From the IMG/VR virus record IMGVR_UViG_3300029442_000005, positions 1 through 61,078 of that record: a stretch of DNA of 61,078 nucleotides; one strand, written 5' to 3'. Origin of the DNA: a virus. Shown here piece by piece: positions 16,803 to 24,682 of the stretch; position 1 is the first letter of the stretch, and each line of letters begins with the position of its first letter. The translations under genes were made by a program, and so were the position numbers. The notes under the pieces are model-generated. The model was given only the letters and a program-made list of their open reading frames with translations, was not told the DNA's origin and searched no databases.

Positions 16803-17987
16803 TTAGATGAACGAAATATGAGACATTGCGATCTCACCTACGTAATCTCCCGCGTTGCCAAGTGAACTGGCAGTGTTGGTTAATTCGACATAACCATATC
16901 TTGTCATGAAAGAAACTACTGGTTCAAAACTAGCAGGATCAAGTACAACACCGCTACTCATTAATGGAATATATGGACAGTAAAAAGCTGCTGCGTCTGA
17001 CTCACTTCCACCCTTGTAACCAACTAATACGCTTGAATCGTCTGATGCATATGTATCAACATAAACTTTCATTGCGCCATTTAATGTACCAACAAACTTT
17101 GTATTTGTTGGAGCTTCAAATGTGCCTTCAGTTGTGCGAGCAAATGCTGAAGTTGTAGCAGATTGGAGAACTGTTAATGCTTGAGGACTTACTACTGCCC
17201 AGTTGCCAGCCCCACGTCTTGTGCGTTGAGCAATCTTGTTAGCAACACGATTGATTAGAACAGCAAGTGCGGCATGTTCATCACCAACGAATGTTGCAGT
17301 ACCGCTAACATTGTTTTGGTTGAATGTTTCTTCTGTTGCAGCTAATGCTCGTAAACTACCTAGAATTTCTTGGTCGATTTCTGTGGTAATTTCTTGAGCT
17401 AAAGCAGCCATAATTTCTGCTTCAACATCAATTCCGTGCATTGCTTGTGAATCTTGAGCAGATTCAAAAGTCCAACGTGCGCTTAGTTTGCGTGTTTTGG
17501 CTTCTACAATCTGTTTCAAAATTTGTACGTTTAATTTACGACCAGCAACACCTTCTTTTACTCCAGTGAAATCTGCTTTACCAGTTGTAAGTGATCCACT
17601 GTATGCTGTTGCAATCTTAAACGGACTTAATGCTTCGTCACCAGCAATTACATCAGTATCAAATGGCGCACCAGCTGTACTGTTTGCAGATTCTGCATAA
17701 CGAACACGTAAAGTATGAATTTGTCCGATAGGACCTGTCATTGGTTGAACACCAACTAATTCATTAGCAATAACGGTAGGCATAACACGTCTAATAACTG
17801 GCAGAATTACTCTGCTAAGTGTAGCAATGTTACCAGCTGATGTAGCACCAGTGGCAGCGTTTTCCATTAATTGCTTTCTTGTATTTTCTAGCATAACACT
17901 CATGTTGTTACGCTTTGATCCCTGTAGACCTTCTAACAGGGCGTCTTTGGCATCATTCCAACGACCTTCTAGTAAAATGGTACTCAT
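16803..17987 (-). CDS. gp23: Major capsid protein gp23
   Basis: This 394-residue protein builds the head shell. Family hallmarks are GNIATLSRVILPVIRRVMPT, then ANELVGVQPMTGPIGQIHTL, WTFESAQDSQAMHGIDVEAE, then RTRRGAGNWAVVSPQAL and a C-terminal FMTRYGYVEL. It is much shorter than T4 gp23 (521) and has only about 42 residues ahead of the conserved core. LME followed by Asn-43 fits the (L/I)xE rule for the gp21 protease, so the removed propeptide may be unusually short. A strong AAGGAGAT ribosome site precedes the ATG. It is the last gene of the head operon (acidic core protein, gp21, gp22, gp23) and is followed by an intrinsic terminator. Confidence 0.95.
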   Translation of the reverse strand: MSTILLEGRWNDAKDALLEGLQGSKRNNMSVMLENTRKQLMENAATGATSAGNIATLSRVILPVIRRVMPTVIANELVGVQPMTGPIGQIHTLRVRYAESANSTAGAPFDTDVIAGDEALSPFKIATAYSGSLTTGKADFTGVKEGVAGRKLNVQILKQIVEAKTRKLSARWTFESAQDSQAMHGIDVEAEIMAALAQEITTEIDQEILGSLRALAATEETFNQNNVSGTATFVGDEHAALAVLINRVANKIAQRTRRGAGNWAVVSPQALTVLQSATTSAFARTTEGTFEAPTNTKFVGTLNGAMKVYVDTYASDDSSVLVGYKGGSESDAAAFYCPYIPLMSSGVVLDPASFEPVVSFMTRYGYVELTNTASSLGNAGDYVGEIAMSHISFI

Positions 17988-17999
17988 ATCAATATCTCC

Positions 18000-19082
18000 T
18001 TAATTTGTAAGCCCAGCTAACCGTTTGATATCAATGATATTATCTTCGTTTGTGTTAGCAGTTTTGTTGCCTGTTACTATTTTTTTACTTTCTGTTAAGA
18101 CTGATGCTTTTTGTGTCTGGCGGTTATTTAGTACCGCGGGAAGATACTTATCAAAAGCATTTCGTAAGCTATTTGTTTTAACACTCTCTAAAAGTTCTGA
18201 CATTACAACCCTCTTCTCTTTATTGAGCGTGCCTAGCAATTCATTCATTACGCCTTCGCGTTCTTTATTTTCTTTAAGGCTGCGAATTTGTTTTTCACGA
18301 CTTTCCAGAACAGCTTGCTTTTCATTAACAGCTTTCTGGGCCATAGCTAGTTTTGCGTTTGTTTGTGTTATAATACCTGTTAACTTACGCAATTCAGCAT
18401 TTTCATTTAGTTGGGAAGTACTAAATTCACTAGCGAATGCTTCAAAAATTTTACGTCCGAAACTATTACGTTTCGCTACATCAATATCTTCTCGTAACTG
18501 TGATAGTTCTTTCTTTAGATGTGATGTTACCGCTTCTTTAATTGCTTTTCCACTTCTAGCAACAAAAGATTTCTTTAGATTATTCAACTGCGATTTTGCT
18601 TCAGATACGAGACGAACCTTTGTTTCAACTACTTCTCGTTTATCTGTTGCGAATTCTTTAATTTCTTTAGCTAATTGAGCAAACACAAAATTTTCTAGCT
18701 TATTTTGTGATTCCTTTACTAACTTTTGATCTTTACGGAATTCTAAAATTTCTTCAGCCAATCGCTTTGTCAAAAACTTATCAAAATTTGAGCCTTTTGA
18801 CTTCATTTCAGTCGCAAACTTTATTCTTTGTTCAGTTAATGTTTTCTTATCTTGTTGAAACTCTGTAATCTCTTTTTTGAGTGTTTCAGTTACCATCTTA
18901 TCTAATGCTTTTACCATCACACTTTTATCGTGCTCATAACGATTCGCAAATTCTTCACGAATTTCTACTCTGACTGACTCCCGCGCTTCATTAAGCTGCT
19001 TTTCCCAAGCTTCATTAATAGCGCTCTTGGCGTCCTCAGTTAATACACCGTTATCTAGCATATTTTTAAGTGCGTCATTCAT
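18000..19082 (-). CDS. gp22: Prohead core scaffolding protein gp22
   Basis: This 360-residue scaffold is almost entirely charged coiled coil rich in Lys, Glu and Gln (repeats of LAEEILEFRKDQ and LAKEIKEFATDK). It is expected to fill the prohead and be destroyed by gp21 during maturation. The N-terminus (DALKNMLDNGVLTEDAKSAI) and the C-terminal NIIDIKRLAGL match gp22 proteins. Start choice: an ATG three codons upstream lies within the AGGAG ribosome-site region, so the ATG at 19080-19082 with proper spacing is preferred. It lies 12 nt before gp23 in the head operon. Confidence 0.88.
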   Translation of the reverse strand: MNDALKNMLDNGVLTEDAKSAINEAWEKQLNEARESVRVEIREEFANRYEHDKSVMVKALDKMVTETLKKEITEFQQDKKTLTEQRIKFATEMKSKGSNFDKFLTKRLAEEILEFRKDQKLVKESQNKLENFVFAQLAKEIKEFATDKREVVETKVRLVSEAKSQLNNLKKSFVARSGKAIKEAVTSHLKKELSQLREDIDVAKRNSFGRKIFEAFASEFSTSQLNENAELRKLTGIITQTNAKLAMAQKAVNEKQAVLESREKQIRSLKENKEREGVMNELLGTLNKEKRVVMSELLESVKTNSLRNAFDKYLPAVLNNRQTQKASVLTESKKIVTGNKTANTNEDNIIDIKRLAGLTN

Positions 19083-19095
19083 TTGGTGCATCTCC

Positions 19096-19734
19096 TTACT
19101 TTAATTTCAGTGACTTAATAAATCCAACTGCTTCATTCGTTAAATATTGTTGGACTCTCTTGTCGTTAGCTGCTTCTTTACTTAAATTAAACAGCTTATA
19201 TCCGCCCTTATAATTCATCAAACTCTCGTAAATTGGTGTTGGATATGCATTTGGAGCAGACGGTTGAGCTACACAATCAATAGTGATTATTTCAAATCCA
19301 CTTACGTTACCGCTACTTTCATTTACTTCTCCGCTCCCTCTACTACTTACACCTAATTTAACACCAGCTTCTAACATTACTTTAATAATATTTCCCATTG
19401 GCGTTGGGATAATCTTTAACTTACCACAACCCTTAGATCCTTCCATCCACATTTCAGTAATCATATGAGTTACTCTATCTAAATTAATATTTAAATCTGT
19501 TGGATGATCAATCTCTCCTAAAATACTAAGGCCGTTTGATAATTGTTCTCGTAAAGCACTTACAGCTACTTCAATTTCACGTTTTGGATAAACTCTTCCA
19601 TTGGCATTTTTAATATCGCCTTCAATGAAAGTACCCTTCATGTATAAGTCTTTTCCGCCATTGGGAGAATCTTCATTTAAAAGCACAATATTAGCTTTAG
19701 AGTGTGTAATATATTCGTTTAATGGAATTCTCAT
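19096..19734 (-). CDS. gp21: Prohead core protease gp21
   Basis: This 212-residue serine protease of the herpesvirus-assemblin-like clan matures the prohead by cutting gp22, gp23 and core proteins. Motifs: MKGTFIEGDIKNANGRVYP, then LGEIDHP carrying the catalytic-type histidine, and KLGVSSRGSGEV carrying the nucleophile-type serine, followed by FEIITIDCVAQPSAPNAYP. Length equals T4 gp21. The ribosome site AAGGAAA precedes the ATG. It lies 13 nt upstream of gp22. Likely cleavage targets in the window are LxE sites in gp22, gp23 and the acidic core protein. Confidence 0.92.
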   Translation of the reverse strand: MRIPLNEYITHSKANIVLLNEDSPNGGKDLYMKGTFIEGDIKNANGRVYPKREIEVAVSALREQLSNGLSILGEIDHPTDLNINLDRVTHMITEMWMEGSKGCGKLKIIPTPMGNIIKVMLEAGVKLGVSSRGSGEVNESSGNVSGFEIITIDCVAQPSAPNAYPTPIYESLMNYKGGYKLFNLSKEAANDKRVQQYLTNEAVGFIKSLKLK

Positions 19735-19762
19735 TTATTTTCCTTATTCTTCGCTTTAAACT

Positions 19763-19792
19763 GGGCTCCATATATTTTATTATATAGAGCCC
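19763..19792 (-). other. Hairpin between acidic core protein gene and gp21
   Basis: GGGCTC at 19763-19768 pairs with GAGCCC at 19787-19792, and ATATA/TATAT can extend the stem. There is no U-tract on the minus strand, so it is more likely an RNA-processing or stability structure than a terminator. It may tune expression between the core gene and gp21. Confidence 0.5.
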
Positions 19793-19820
19793 GTAGTAAC
19801 GAAGTCATTGCGGAGAGTTG

Positions 19821-20774
19821 TTACTTCTTTTTCTTACTTGGCTTTACTGCAGGCTTTGTAAGTGGTTTGTTAACTTTTTTTGATTCTAAAACACCTTTCT
19901 TGTTAGTGCCTTCAATTTCTTTATTTACTGCCTTCGGTGCTGGATTCAATTTAGATCCTGCTCCACCTTGTGCATTGCGAATTTTGTCAGTTGTTAAAGG
20001 CTTTGTAGTTGGCGCTGGGCGACCCTTTGCTTCTCCACCTTGTACCAAATTCTTTGCAGTTCCACCCATATCATTTTTCTTAGCAATAATACTCTTGGAA
20101 TTTACGCCTTCTTCTTTAGTTGATGCAATACCTTTACCACTCTTGTAAGGTTCACCAATCTTTTCGGTGTATTCACGGATAAAGCTTTCGTCTAGCTCTT
20201 CGTCGTCTTCATCAGATTCATCAGATTCATCAGATTCTAGTTCATCTTCATCAGATTCTAGTTCATCTTCATCAGATTCTAGTTCATCTTCATCAGATTC
20301 TAGTTCATCTTCATCAGCTTCTAGTTCGCCTTCTTCGCCTTCTTTTTCTGACATAATTTTTTCAAATTGTGCTTTTAAGTCAGCTAATGATATTTCTAGT
20401 TCTTCTGCTGAATCTTCTAGATTAACTACTCGATTTTCAATTGCTTCTTCTTCGCCTTCAACTGCATTGTCTTCTTCGTCTGCAAAATCGTCTGAAGCAA
20501 AATCATCTTCGTCAGAAGCAAATTCGTCTTCGTCATCGCTGACAAATTCGTCGTCAGCTTCTAATCCATCTTCATCGCCCATTTCAGGCTGTGCTTCTAA
20601 CATGTCAGGATTTACTTCTTCGTGTTCTACTTCATCGAGTGTGTTTTCTAAAGTATCAAAAGATTCGTAAATTTTTCTGCTCTTACTAACAACAATTTGA
20701 TGAAAAAGCTTTGCTGCATTCTTTTCATCACTTTCAATAATAAAATTAATTAATCGTTCAAAATTGCGTGACAT
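19821..20774 (-). CDS. Acidic prohead core protein (gp67/68-like position)
   Basis: This 317-residue protein is the first gene of the head operon. The N-terminus (FERLINFIIESDEKNAAKLF, then HQIVVSKSRKIYESF) is the conserved part and resembles small prohead core proteins located near gp20-gp21. Residues of about 40-190 are extremely acidic (Asp/Glu/Ser), including four perfect ELESDED-type heptads coded by 21-bp tandem repeats. The C-terminal third is basic, rich in Lys, Pro and Gly, ending KPSKKKK. The charge-segregated layout fits an internal head or core protein processed by gp21. It starts with an AAGGAGA ribosome site behind two late promoters. The exact T4 counterpart is uncertain. Confidence 0.65.
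   Translation of the reverse strand: MSRNFERLINFIIESDEKNAAKLFHQIVVSKSRKIYESFDTLENTLDEVEHEEVNPDMLEAQPEMGDEDGLEADDEFVSDDEDEFASDEDDFASDDFADEEDNAVEGEEEAIENRVVNLEDSAEELEISLADLKAQFEKIMSEKEGEEGELEADEDELESDEDELESDEDELESDEDELESDESDESDEDDEELDESFIREYTEKIGEPYKSGKGIASTKEEGVNSKSIIAKKNDMGGTAKNLVQGGEAKGRPAPTTKPLTTDKIRNAQGGAGSKLNPAPKAVNKEIEGTNKKGVLESKKVNKPLTKPAVKPSKKKK
20231..20314 (-). repeat. Four perfect 21-bp tandem repeats
   Basis: Four identical 21-bp units (CAGATTCTAGTTCATCTTCAT type on the plus strand, each split here only by unit boundaries) encode heptads of Glu, Leu, Ser and Asp in the acidic core protein. Degenerate half-units flank them on both sides. They are likely to vary in copy number by slippage. 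Confidence 0.9.
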
Positions 20775-20804
20775 ACATTCTCCTTGTGCAATGATTCGTA
20801 TTAA

Positions 20805-20812
20805 TATTTATA
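20805..20812 (-). promoter_or_regulatory. T4-type late promoter (perfect TATAAATA), head operon
   Basis: A perfect octamer on the minus strand, 30 nt upstream of the ATG at 20774. The leader contains AAGGAGA. Confidence 0.85.
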
Positions 20813-20854
20813 AATGCAACAAAAAATATACCAATTAAGAACACAAATTGGTGT

Positions 20855-20862
20855 TATTTATA
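20855..20862 (-). promoter_or_regulatory. Second T4-type late promoter (perfect TATAAATA), head operon
   Basis: A second perfect octamer 50 bp further upstream of the head operon. Its transcript would include an inverted repeat at 20830-20852 (ACCAATT with AATTGGT). Confidence 0.7.
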
Positions 20863-20879
20863 ATTATTTACTTATTAAC

Positions 20880-20909
20880 TTGAAGTAATCACCGTGACCA
20901 TGTTATACT
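20880..20909 (+). promoter_or_regulatory. Sigma70-type promoter of the gp47-gp46 operon
   Basis: TTGAAG at 20880-20885 and TATACT at 20904-20909, 18-bp spacing. The predicted start is about 7 nt before the ATG at 20923, giving a very short leader with no ribosome site. Confidence 0.7.
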
Positions 20910-20922
20910 ATAAGTATTACTG

Positions 20923-21933
20923 ATGAACTTATTTAAGAAAGCCCTAATTTGCGGTGATGGCCACTTTGGATTGAAGTCTAATAGTGACACCCATAATCAA
21001 GATTGTATCGATTTTATAAAATGGACAATTACAATGGCAAAAGAACAAGGTTGTGAAACTTGTATTTTTCTAGGTGACTATTTTAATAATAGGGCAACTA
21101 TCAATGTTAGAACTATGGACTATGCATTAAATGGTCTGGAACTATTAAGTGGAGCATTCGAAAAAGTTATCATGATACTTGGTAATCATGATATATTTTA
21201 TCGTGAATCACGAAATATTAATAGTGTTGCGTGGGCCCGTAATATTCCAAATATTCACATTATAAATAATATTGAAAATATTGGCAATTGTGTTTTAGTG
21301 CCTTGGTTAGTTGGCGACGAATTTAAACAACTATATAATCAACAAGGAAAGTATATGTTTGGGCACTTAGAATTACCAAACTTCTTAATGAATGCTATGG
21401 TGAGAATGCCAGATGTTGGTGAACTTACTATAGATAATTTCAATAAAGTAGAACAAGTATTTTCTGGCCACTTTCATATGCGACAAAAGCAAGCCAATAT
21501 AAATTATATTGGTAATTGGTTTCCACATAATTATGGCGATGCAGGAGATAACGCCAGAGGTATTACTATACTCGAATGGGGTAAAGAAATAGAGTATTTT
21601 TCGTGGGATAAAGCTCCTAGATATATTGTTCATAATATAAGCGATATTATTGAAGCTCCAGAAAAATATATGTTACCACGAAGTTATGTACGTCTAAAAC
21701 TAGATGTAGATTTATCATATGAAGAAGCTACATTTATTAAAGAAACATTTGTACAGAACTACAATTTGCGAGAAATTAATTTAATACCTATAAAGCAAGA
21801 TCTTCAGACCGATAGCGGAGAAATAGCGATACCTTTTGAAAATATAGATACTATGGTATATAATCAAATTTCAGCTATTAATAATGAATTCTATGACTCA
21901 CAAATTTTAACAAACATTTACTCAAATTTATAA
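20923..21933 (+). CDS. gp47: Recombination nuclease subunit gp47 (SbcD/Mre11-like)
   Basis: This 336-residue metallophosphoesterase works with gp46 to resect DNA ends for T4-type recombination-dependent replication. The motifs occur in order: ICGDGHFG, CIFLGDYFNNR, MILGNHD, MFGHLELP and FSGHFHMRQ, supplying the Asp, His and Asn ligands of the two-metal site. Length matches T4 gp47. It begins a plus-strand operon behind a sigma70-type promoter and ends 3 nt before gp46, so the two subunits are made together. No HEG lies between them. Confidence 0.93.
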   Translation: MNLFKKALICGDGHFGLKSNSDTHNQDCIDFIKWTITMAKEQGCETCIFLGDYFNNRATINVRTMDYALNGLELLSGAFEKVIMILGNHDIFYRESRNINSVAWARNIPNIHIINNIENIGNCVLVPWLVGDEFKQLYNQQGKYMFGHLELPNFLMNAMVRMPDVGELTIDNFNKVEQVFSGHFHMRQKQANINYIGNWFPHNYGDAGDNARGITILEWGKEIEYFSWDKAPRYIVHNISDIIEAPEKYMLPRSYVRLKLDVDLSYEEATFIKETFVQNYNLREINLIPIKQDLQTDSGEIAIPFENIDTMVYNQISAINNEFYDSQILTNIYSNL

Positions 21934-21936
21934 ACT

Positions 21937-23691
21937 ATGATAAAACTTAACAGCGTTACCATTAAAAACTTTCTTTCTATCGGCAATAATACACAAAGTG
22001 TCCAACTTGATACAGATCAATTAACACTTGTATTAGGTGAAAATATTGATCTAGGAGGTGAAGATTCTGGAAATCGTAATGGCGTCGGTAAGTCTTCTCT
22101 ATTCCAAGCTATTTCTTATGCATTATTTGGACAATCATTATCTGGAATCAAAAAAGATAATCTTATAAACAAAACAAACGCTAAGAATATGTTAGTTACA
22201 TGCGATTTTTCAATTAATGGTAAAAAATATCGTATTGAGCGCGGACGAAAGCCTGGCATTTTAAAATTTTTAATTGATGAAGTTGAACAAGTAACTGTTG
22301 ATCAATCAATGGGCGACAGTGCTGAAACTCAACTTGTTATTAATAAACTTCTTGGTATGACTCATATTATGTTTAAGAATATTGTCTTACTTAATACATA
22401 TACTGAGCCATTTCTGAACATGTCAGTTGGTGATCAACGTATTATTATTGAACAGTTACTTGGGATTACGTTACTAACAGAAAAAGCTGACAAGTTACGT
22501 GAACAGATGAAAACTACTAAGGAACTTATCTGTAAAGAAGACATGAGAATCGTAGCAGTTCAAAATGCAAATAAACGATTGCAGGAACAAATCGATAGTA
22601 CTAAGCGTCGGCAAAAAATGTGGCTTGCAAAACACAAAGAAGATGAAGGCAATTTAACTATTGCAATAAATGAGTTATCAAATATAAACATAACAGAAGA
22701 GATTCAAAATCACAAAAATCAAGCACAATATAATAGCTATCTACAAGAAATTAAAGAGTTAAATAGTAATTTAGATCGAAAAAAGTCTGATTTACAAAAA
22801 GATTTAAAGTCTATTGAAAAACTTAAGAAAGAAATAAGTTCACTCAACGAAAATACGTGTTATGCTTGTGGTCAATCAGTTCATAATCATCAAGATCAAA
22901 TTGTTGATAAAGAACAATCATTAACTTCTGCCCAAACATCACTAACAAGTTTAAAAGCCGACATAGTTACATTTAATATGAAGATATTAAACTTAAAAGT
23001 TATTGAAAAACCTACTGTAACATGGTATGATAATGTCAACGATGCTATTGAACACAAAAGTAACTTAGAAAATTTAAAGCAGCAGTTAATGCTCAAACAG
23101 CAAGAAATTGACCCATATTCAGAACAAATAGAAGATATGAATATTAAAGGTTTAGAAGAGATAAAATTTGATACTATGAATGGATTGAAACGCATTCAAG
23201 ACCACGAAGATTTCTTATTAAAGCTGCTAACAAATAAAGATAGTTTTATCCGTAAACAAATTATTAATCAAAATTTAACATTTTTAAATTCTAGATTGAG
23301 CTACTACTTATATAAGTTAGGATTACCTCACACTGTTGTATTTCAAAATGACTTATCTGTCACTATTACTGAATTTGGCAGAGATCTAGATTGGGGTAAT
23401 CTATCAAGAGGTGAAGCAAGTAGAACTATTTTAAGTTTAAGTTTGAGTTTTAGGGATGTATGGGAAAGCCTATATCAACCAATTAATCTGTTGAGTTTAG
23501 ATGAGATGTTAGATAGTGGAATTGATACTGCTGGCGTTGAAAATGCCATGGGCATCTTAAAGCATATGTCTAGGGATAAAAAGAGAAGTGTTTGGTTAGT
23601 AAGTCATAGAGAAGAATTAGCAAGTAGAGTAAATAGTACTGTTGTAGTTACTAAAGAAAATGGGTTTTCACAATTTCACCAGGATAAATAA
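21937..23691 (+). CDS. gp46: Recombination nuclease ATPase subunit gp46 (SbcC/Rad50-like)
   Basis: This 584-residue ATPase partners gp47. Motifs: Walker A GNRNGVGKSS near residue 50, a long coiled coil interrupted by the zinc-hook CYAC near residue 308, the ABC signature NLSRGEASR, Walker B NLLSLDEMLD and a D-loop/switch His in WLVSHREE. Length is close to T4 gp46 (560). The last codons contain GATAAATA, the promoter for the next gene, so the coding end doubles as a regulatory site. Confidence 0.93.
   Translation: MIKLNSVTIKNFLSIGNNTQSVQLDTDQLTLVLGENIDLGGEDSGNRNGVGKSSLFQAISYALFGQSLSGIKKDNLINKTNAKNMLVTCDFSINGKKYRIERGRKPGILKFLIDEVEQVTVDQSMGDSAETQLVINKLLGMTHIMFKNIVLLNTYTEPFLNMSVGDQRIIIEQLLGITLLTEKADKLREQMKTTKELICKEDMRIVAVQNANKRLQEQIDSTKRRQKMWLAKHKEDEGNLTIAINELSNINITEEIQNHKNQAQYNSYLQEIKELNSNLDRKKSDLQKDLKSIEKLKKEISSLNENTCYACGQSVHNHQDQIVDKEQSLTSAQTSLTSLKADIVTFNMKILNLKVIEKPTVTWYDNVNDAIEHKSNLENLKQQLMLKQQEIDPYSEQIEDMNIKGLEEIKFDTMNGLKRIQDHEDFLLKLLTNKDSFIRKQIINQNLTFLNSRLSYYLYKLGLPHTVVFQNDLSVTITEFGRDLDWGNLSRGEASRTILSLSLSFRDVWESLYQPINLLSLDEMLDSGIDTAGVENAMGILKHMSRDKKRSVWLVSHREELASRVNSTVVVTKENGFSQFHQDK
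23683..23690 (+). promoter_or_regulatory. T4-type late promoter (GATAAATA) inside the gp46 stop region
   Basis: The octamer overlaps the final codons and stop of gp46 and ends 6 nt before the ATG at 23697, so the next gene could be made late and leaderless, apart from read-through from the gp47 promoter. Confidence 0.55.
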
Positions 23692-23696
23692 TATGT

Positions 23697-24149
23697 ATGA
23701 ACACTGGACACTGGTCTTTCCCACATGACTTTAACCCTGACGAATGGTTTGGCTTTATATATAGAATAATTGAAATAGATACTGGTCGAGAATATATCGG
23801 AAAGAAACAGTTTCATCAACTTCTTAAAAAGAAAGTTAAGAATAGGGTTAACAAGAAACATATCAAGAAAGATTCAGACTGGATGACTTACACTAGCTCG
23901 TCAGAGCATATCAACAATGCAATTAAACTTAAGGGTATGAGTAACTATCAGTTTTTTATTGAATCACTACATAAAACTAGAGCTTCATTATACTATGCTG
24001 AGATAAATGTACAAATTCATGAAGATGTATTGCGTACTAGATTAGCAGATGGAGTTACACCAAAATATTTTAATAGATGTATTAGTTCTAATGTTAAATT
24101 TATTCCACCAATGGAAACTTTAGAAGAATCACAGATGAAAAGTAGTTGA
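23697..24149 (+). CDS. GIY-YIG-like nuclease family protein
   Basis: This 150-residue protein starts HWSFPHDFNPDEWFGFIYRI, then GREYIGKKQF, which are FIY and YIG motifs spaced as in GIY-YIG nucleases. It continues KHIKKDSDWMTYTSSSEHIN, NYQFFIES and YYAEINVQIHEDVL, in which the glutamate is the likely catalytic acidic residue. The same small protein occurs near recombination genes in cyanophage-type T4-like phages. It could act in DNA repair or packaging rather than homing. A different ATG 5 nt upstream is out of frame. It overlaps nothing and lies 5 nt after gp46. Confidence 0.7.
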   Translation: MNTGHWSFPHDFNPDEWFGFIYRIIEIDTGREYIGKKQFHQLLKKKVKNRVNKKHIKKDSDWMTYTSSSEHINNAIKLKGMSNYQFFIESLHKTRASLYYAEINVQIHEDVLRTRLADGVTPKYFNRCISSNVKFIPPMETLEESQMKSS

Positions 24150-24175
24150 CACTTGTTACTGTTTCATGTTACTAT
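24146..24175 (+). promoter_or_regulatory. Possible sigma70 promoter before the 24181 gene
   Basis: TTGACA at 24146-24151 with TACTAT at 24170-24175, 18-bp spacing. The -35 box overlaps the stop of the GIY-YIG gene. The predicted start is close to the ATG at 24181. Confidence 0.55.
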
Positions 24176-24180
24176 TGTAT

Positions 24181-24621
24181 ATGAAGGAACGGAGAATACA
24201 GAAAGAAATTAAACAAACTGATTTCTCAAAAGTGCATTTTCTTCTTCCCACAAATAGATATCAAATCTTTCCATCGAATTCACAAAAGGATCAACTTTGT
24301 AAATTATTTGATGATAGCTGGATTGATGAAATTATTTGGCAGAGTTATAATTTACCAGAAAATTCACTTAATAGAATGCCAAAGTATGCAAAGTTAAACA
24401 AAGTATCTACGTATAGAAAAATTATACGTTCCACAAAACAAGTTAAATTTGAAGAAGAATATATACAGATTAAATCAAAAATTGGAAAGATCAAAATTTC
24501 ACTAAAAATTAAAAATTTATCAGAGTTCAACTATGTTGTTATTCATACTGCTAATAATGAGCAATGGTTCATTGATTTTGAAAATATCGCTGAACCAATT
24601 TGGGCAGATGAAAAAATCTAA
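24181..24621 (+). CDS. Unrecognised 146-residue protein
   Basis: I do not recognise this protein. It is basic and starts MKERRIQKEIKQTDFSKVHF, with an aromatic-rich middle (DDSWIDEIIWQSYNLPEN) and a beta-type C-terminus (NYVVIHTANNEQWFIDFENI). The frame is open five codons further upstream, but that ATG lies in the proposed -10 box (24166-24175), so the ATG at 24179-24183 region, at 24181, is preferred. It is the last gene before a 1.1-kb non-coding region and may be transcribed together with it. There is no evidence for a nuclease or DNA-binding motif. Confidence 0.6.
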   Translation: MKERRIQKEIKQTDFSKVHFLLPTNRYQIFPSNSQKDQLCKLFDDSWIDEIIWQSYNLPENSLNRMPKYAKLNKVSTYRKIIRSTKQVKFEEEYIQIKSKIGKIKISLKIKNLSEFNYVVIHTANNEQWFIDFENIAEPIWADEKI

Positions 24622-24682
24622 TGTGAATAATATCATGATAAATAATTTTAGGGAGGTAACTTTATAAAATATTAAAATAAAC

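Noticed and set aside
19000-19091. gp22 start three codons upstream
   Set aside because: That ATG lies within the ribosome-site region for the ATG at 19082.
20167-20670. Plus-strand Ser-rich frame opposite the acidic core gene
   Set aside because: It is the antisense reading of the Asp/Glu/Ser repeats, without a ribosome site.
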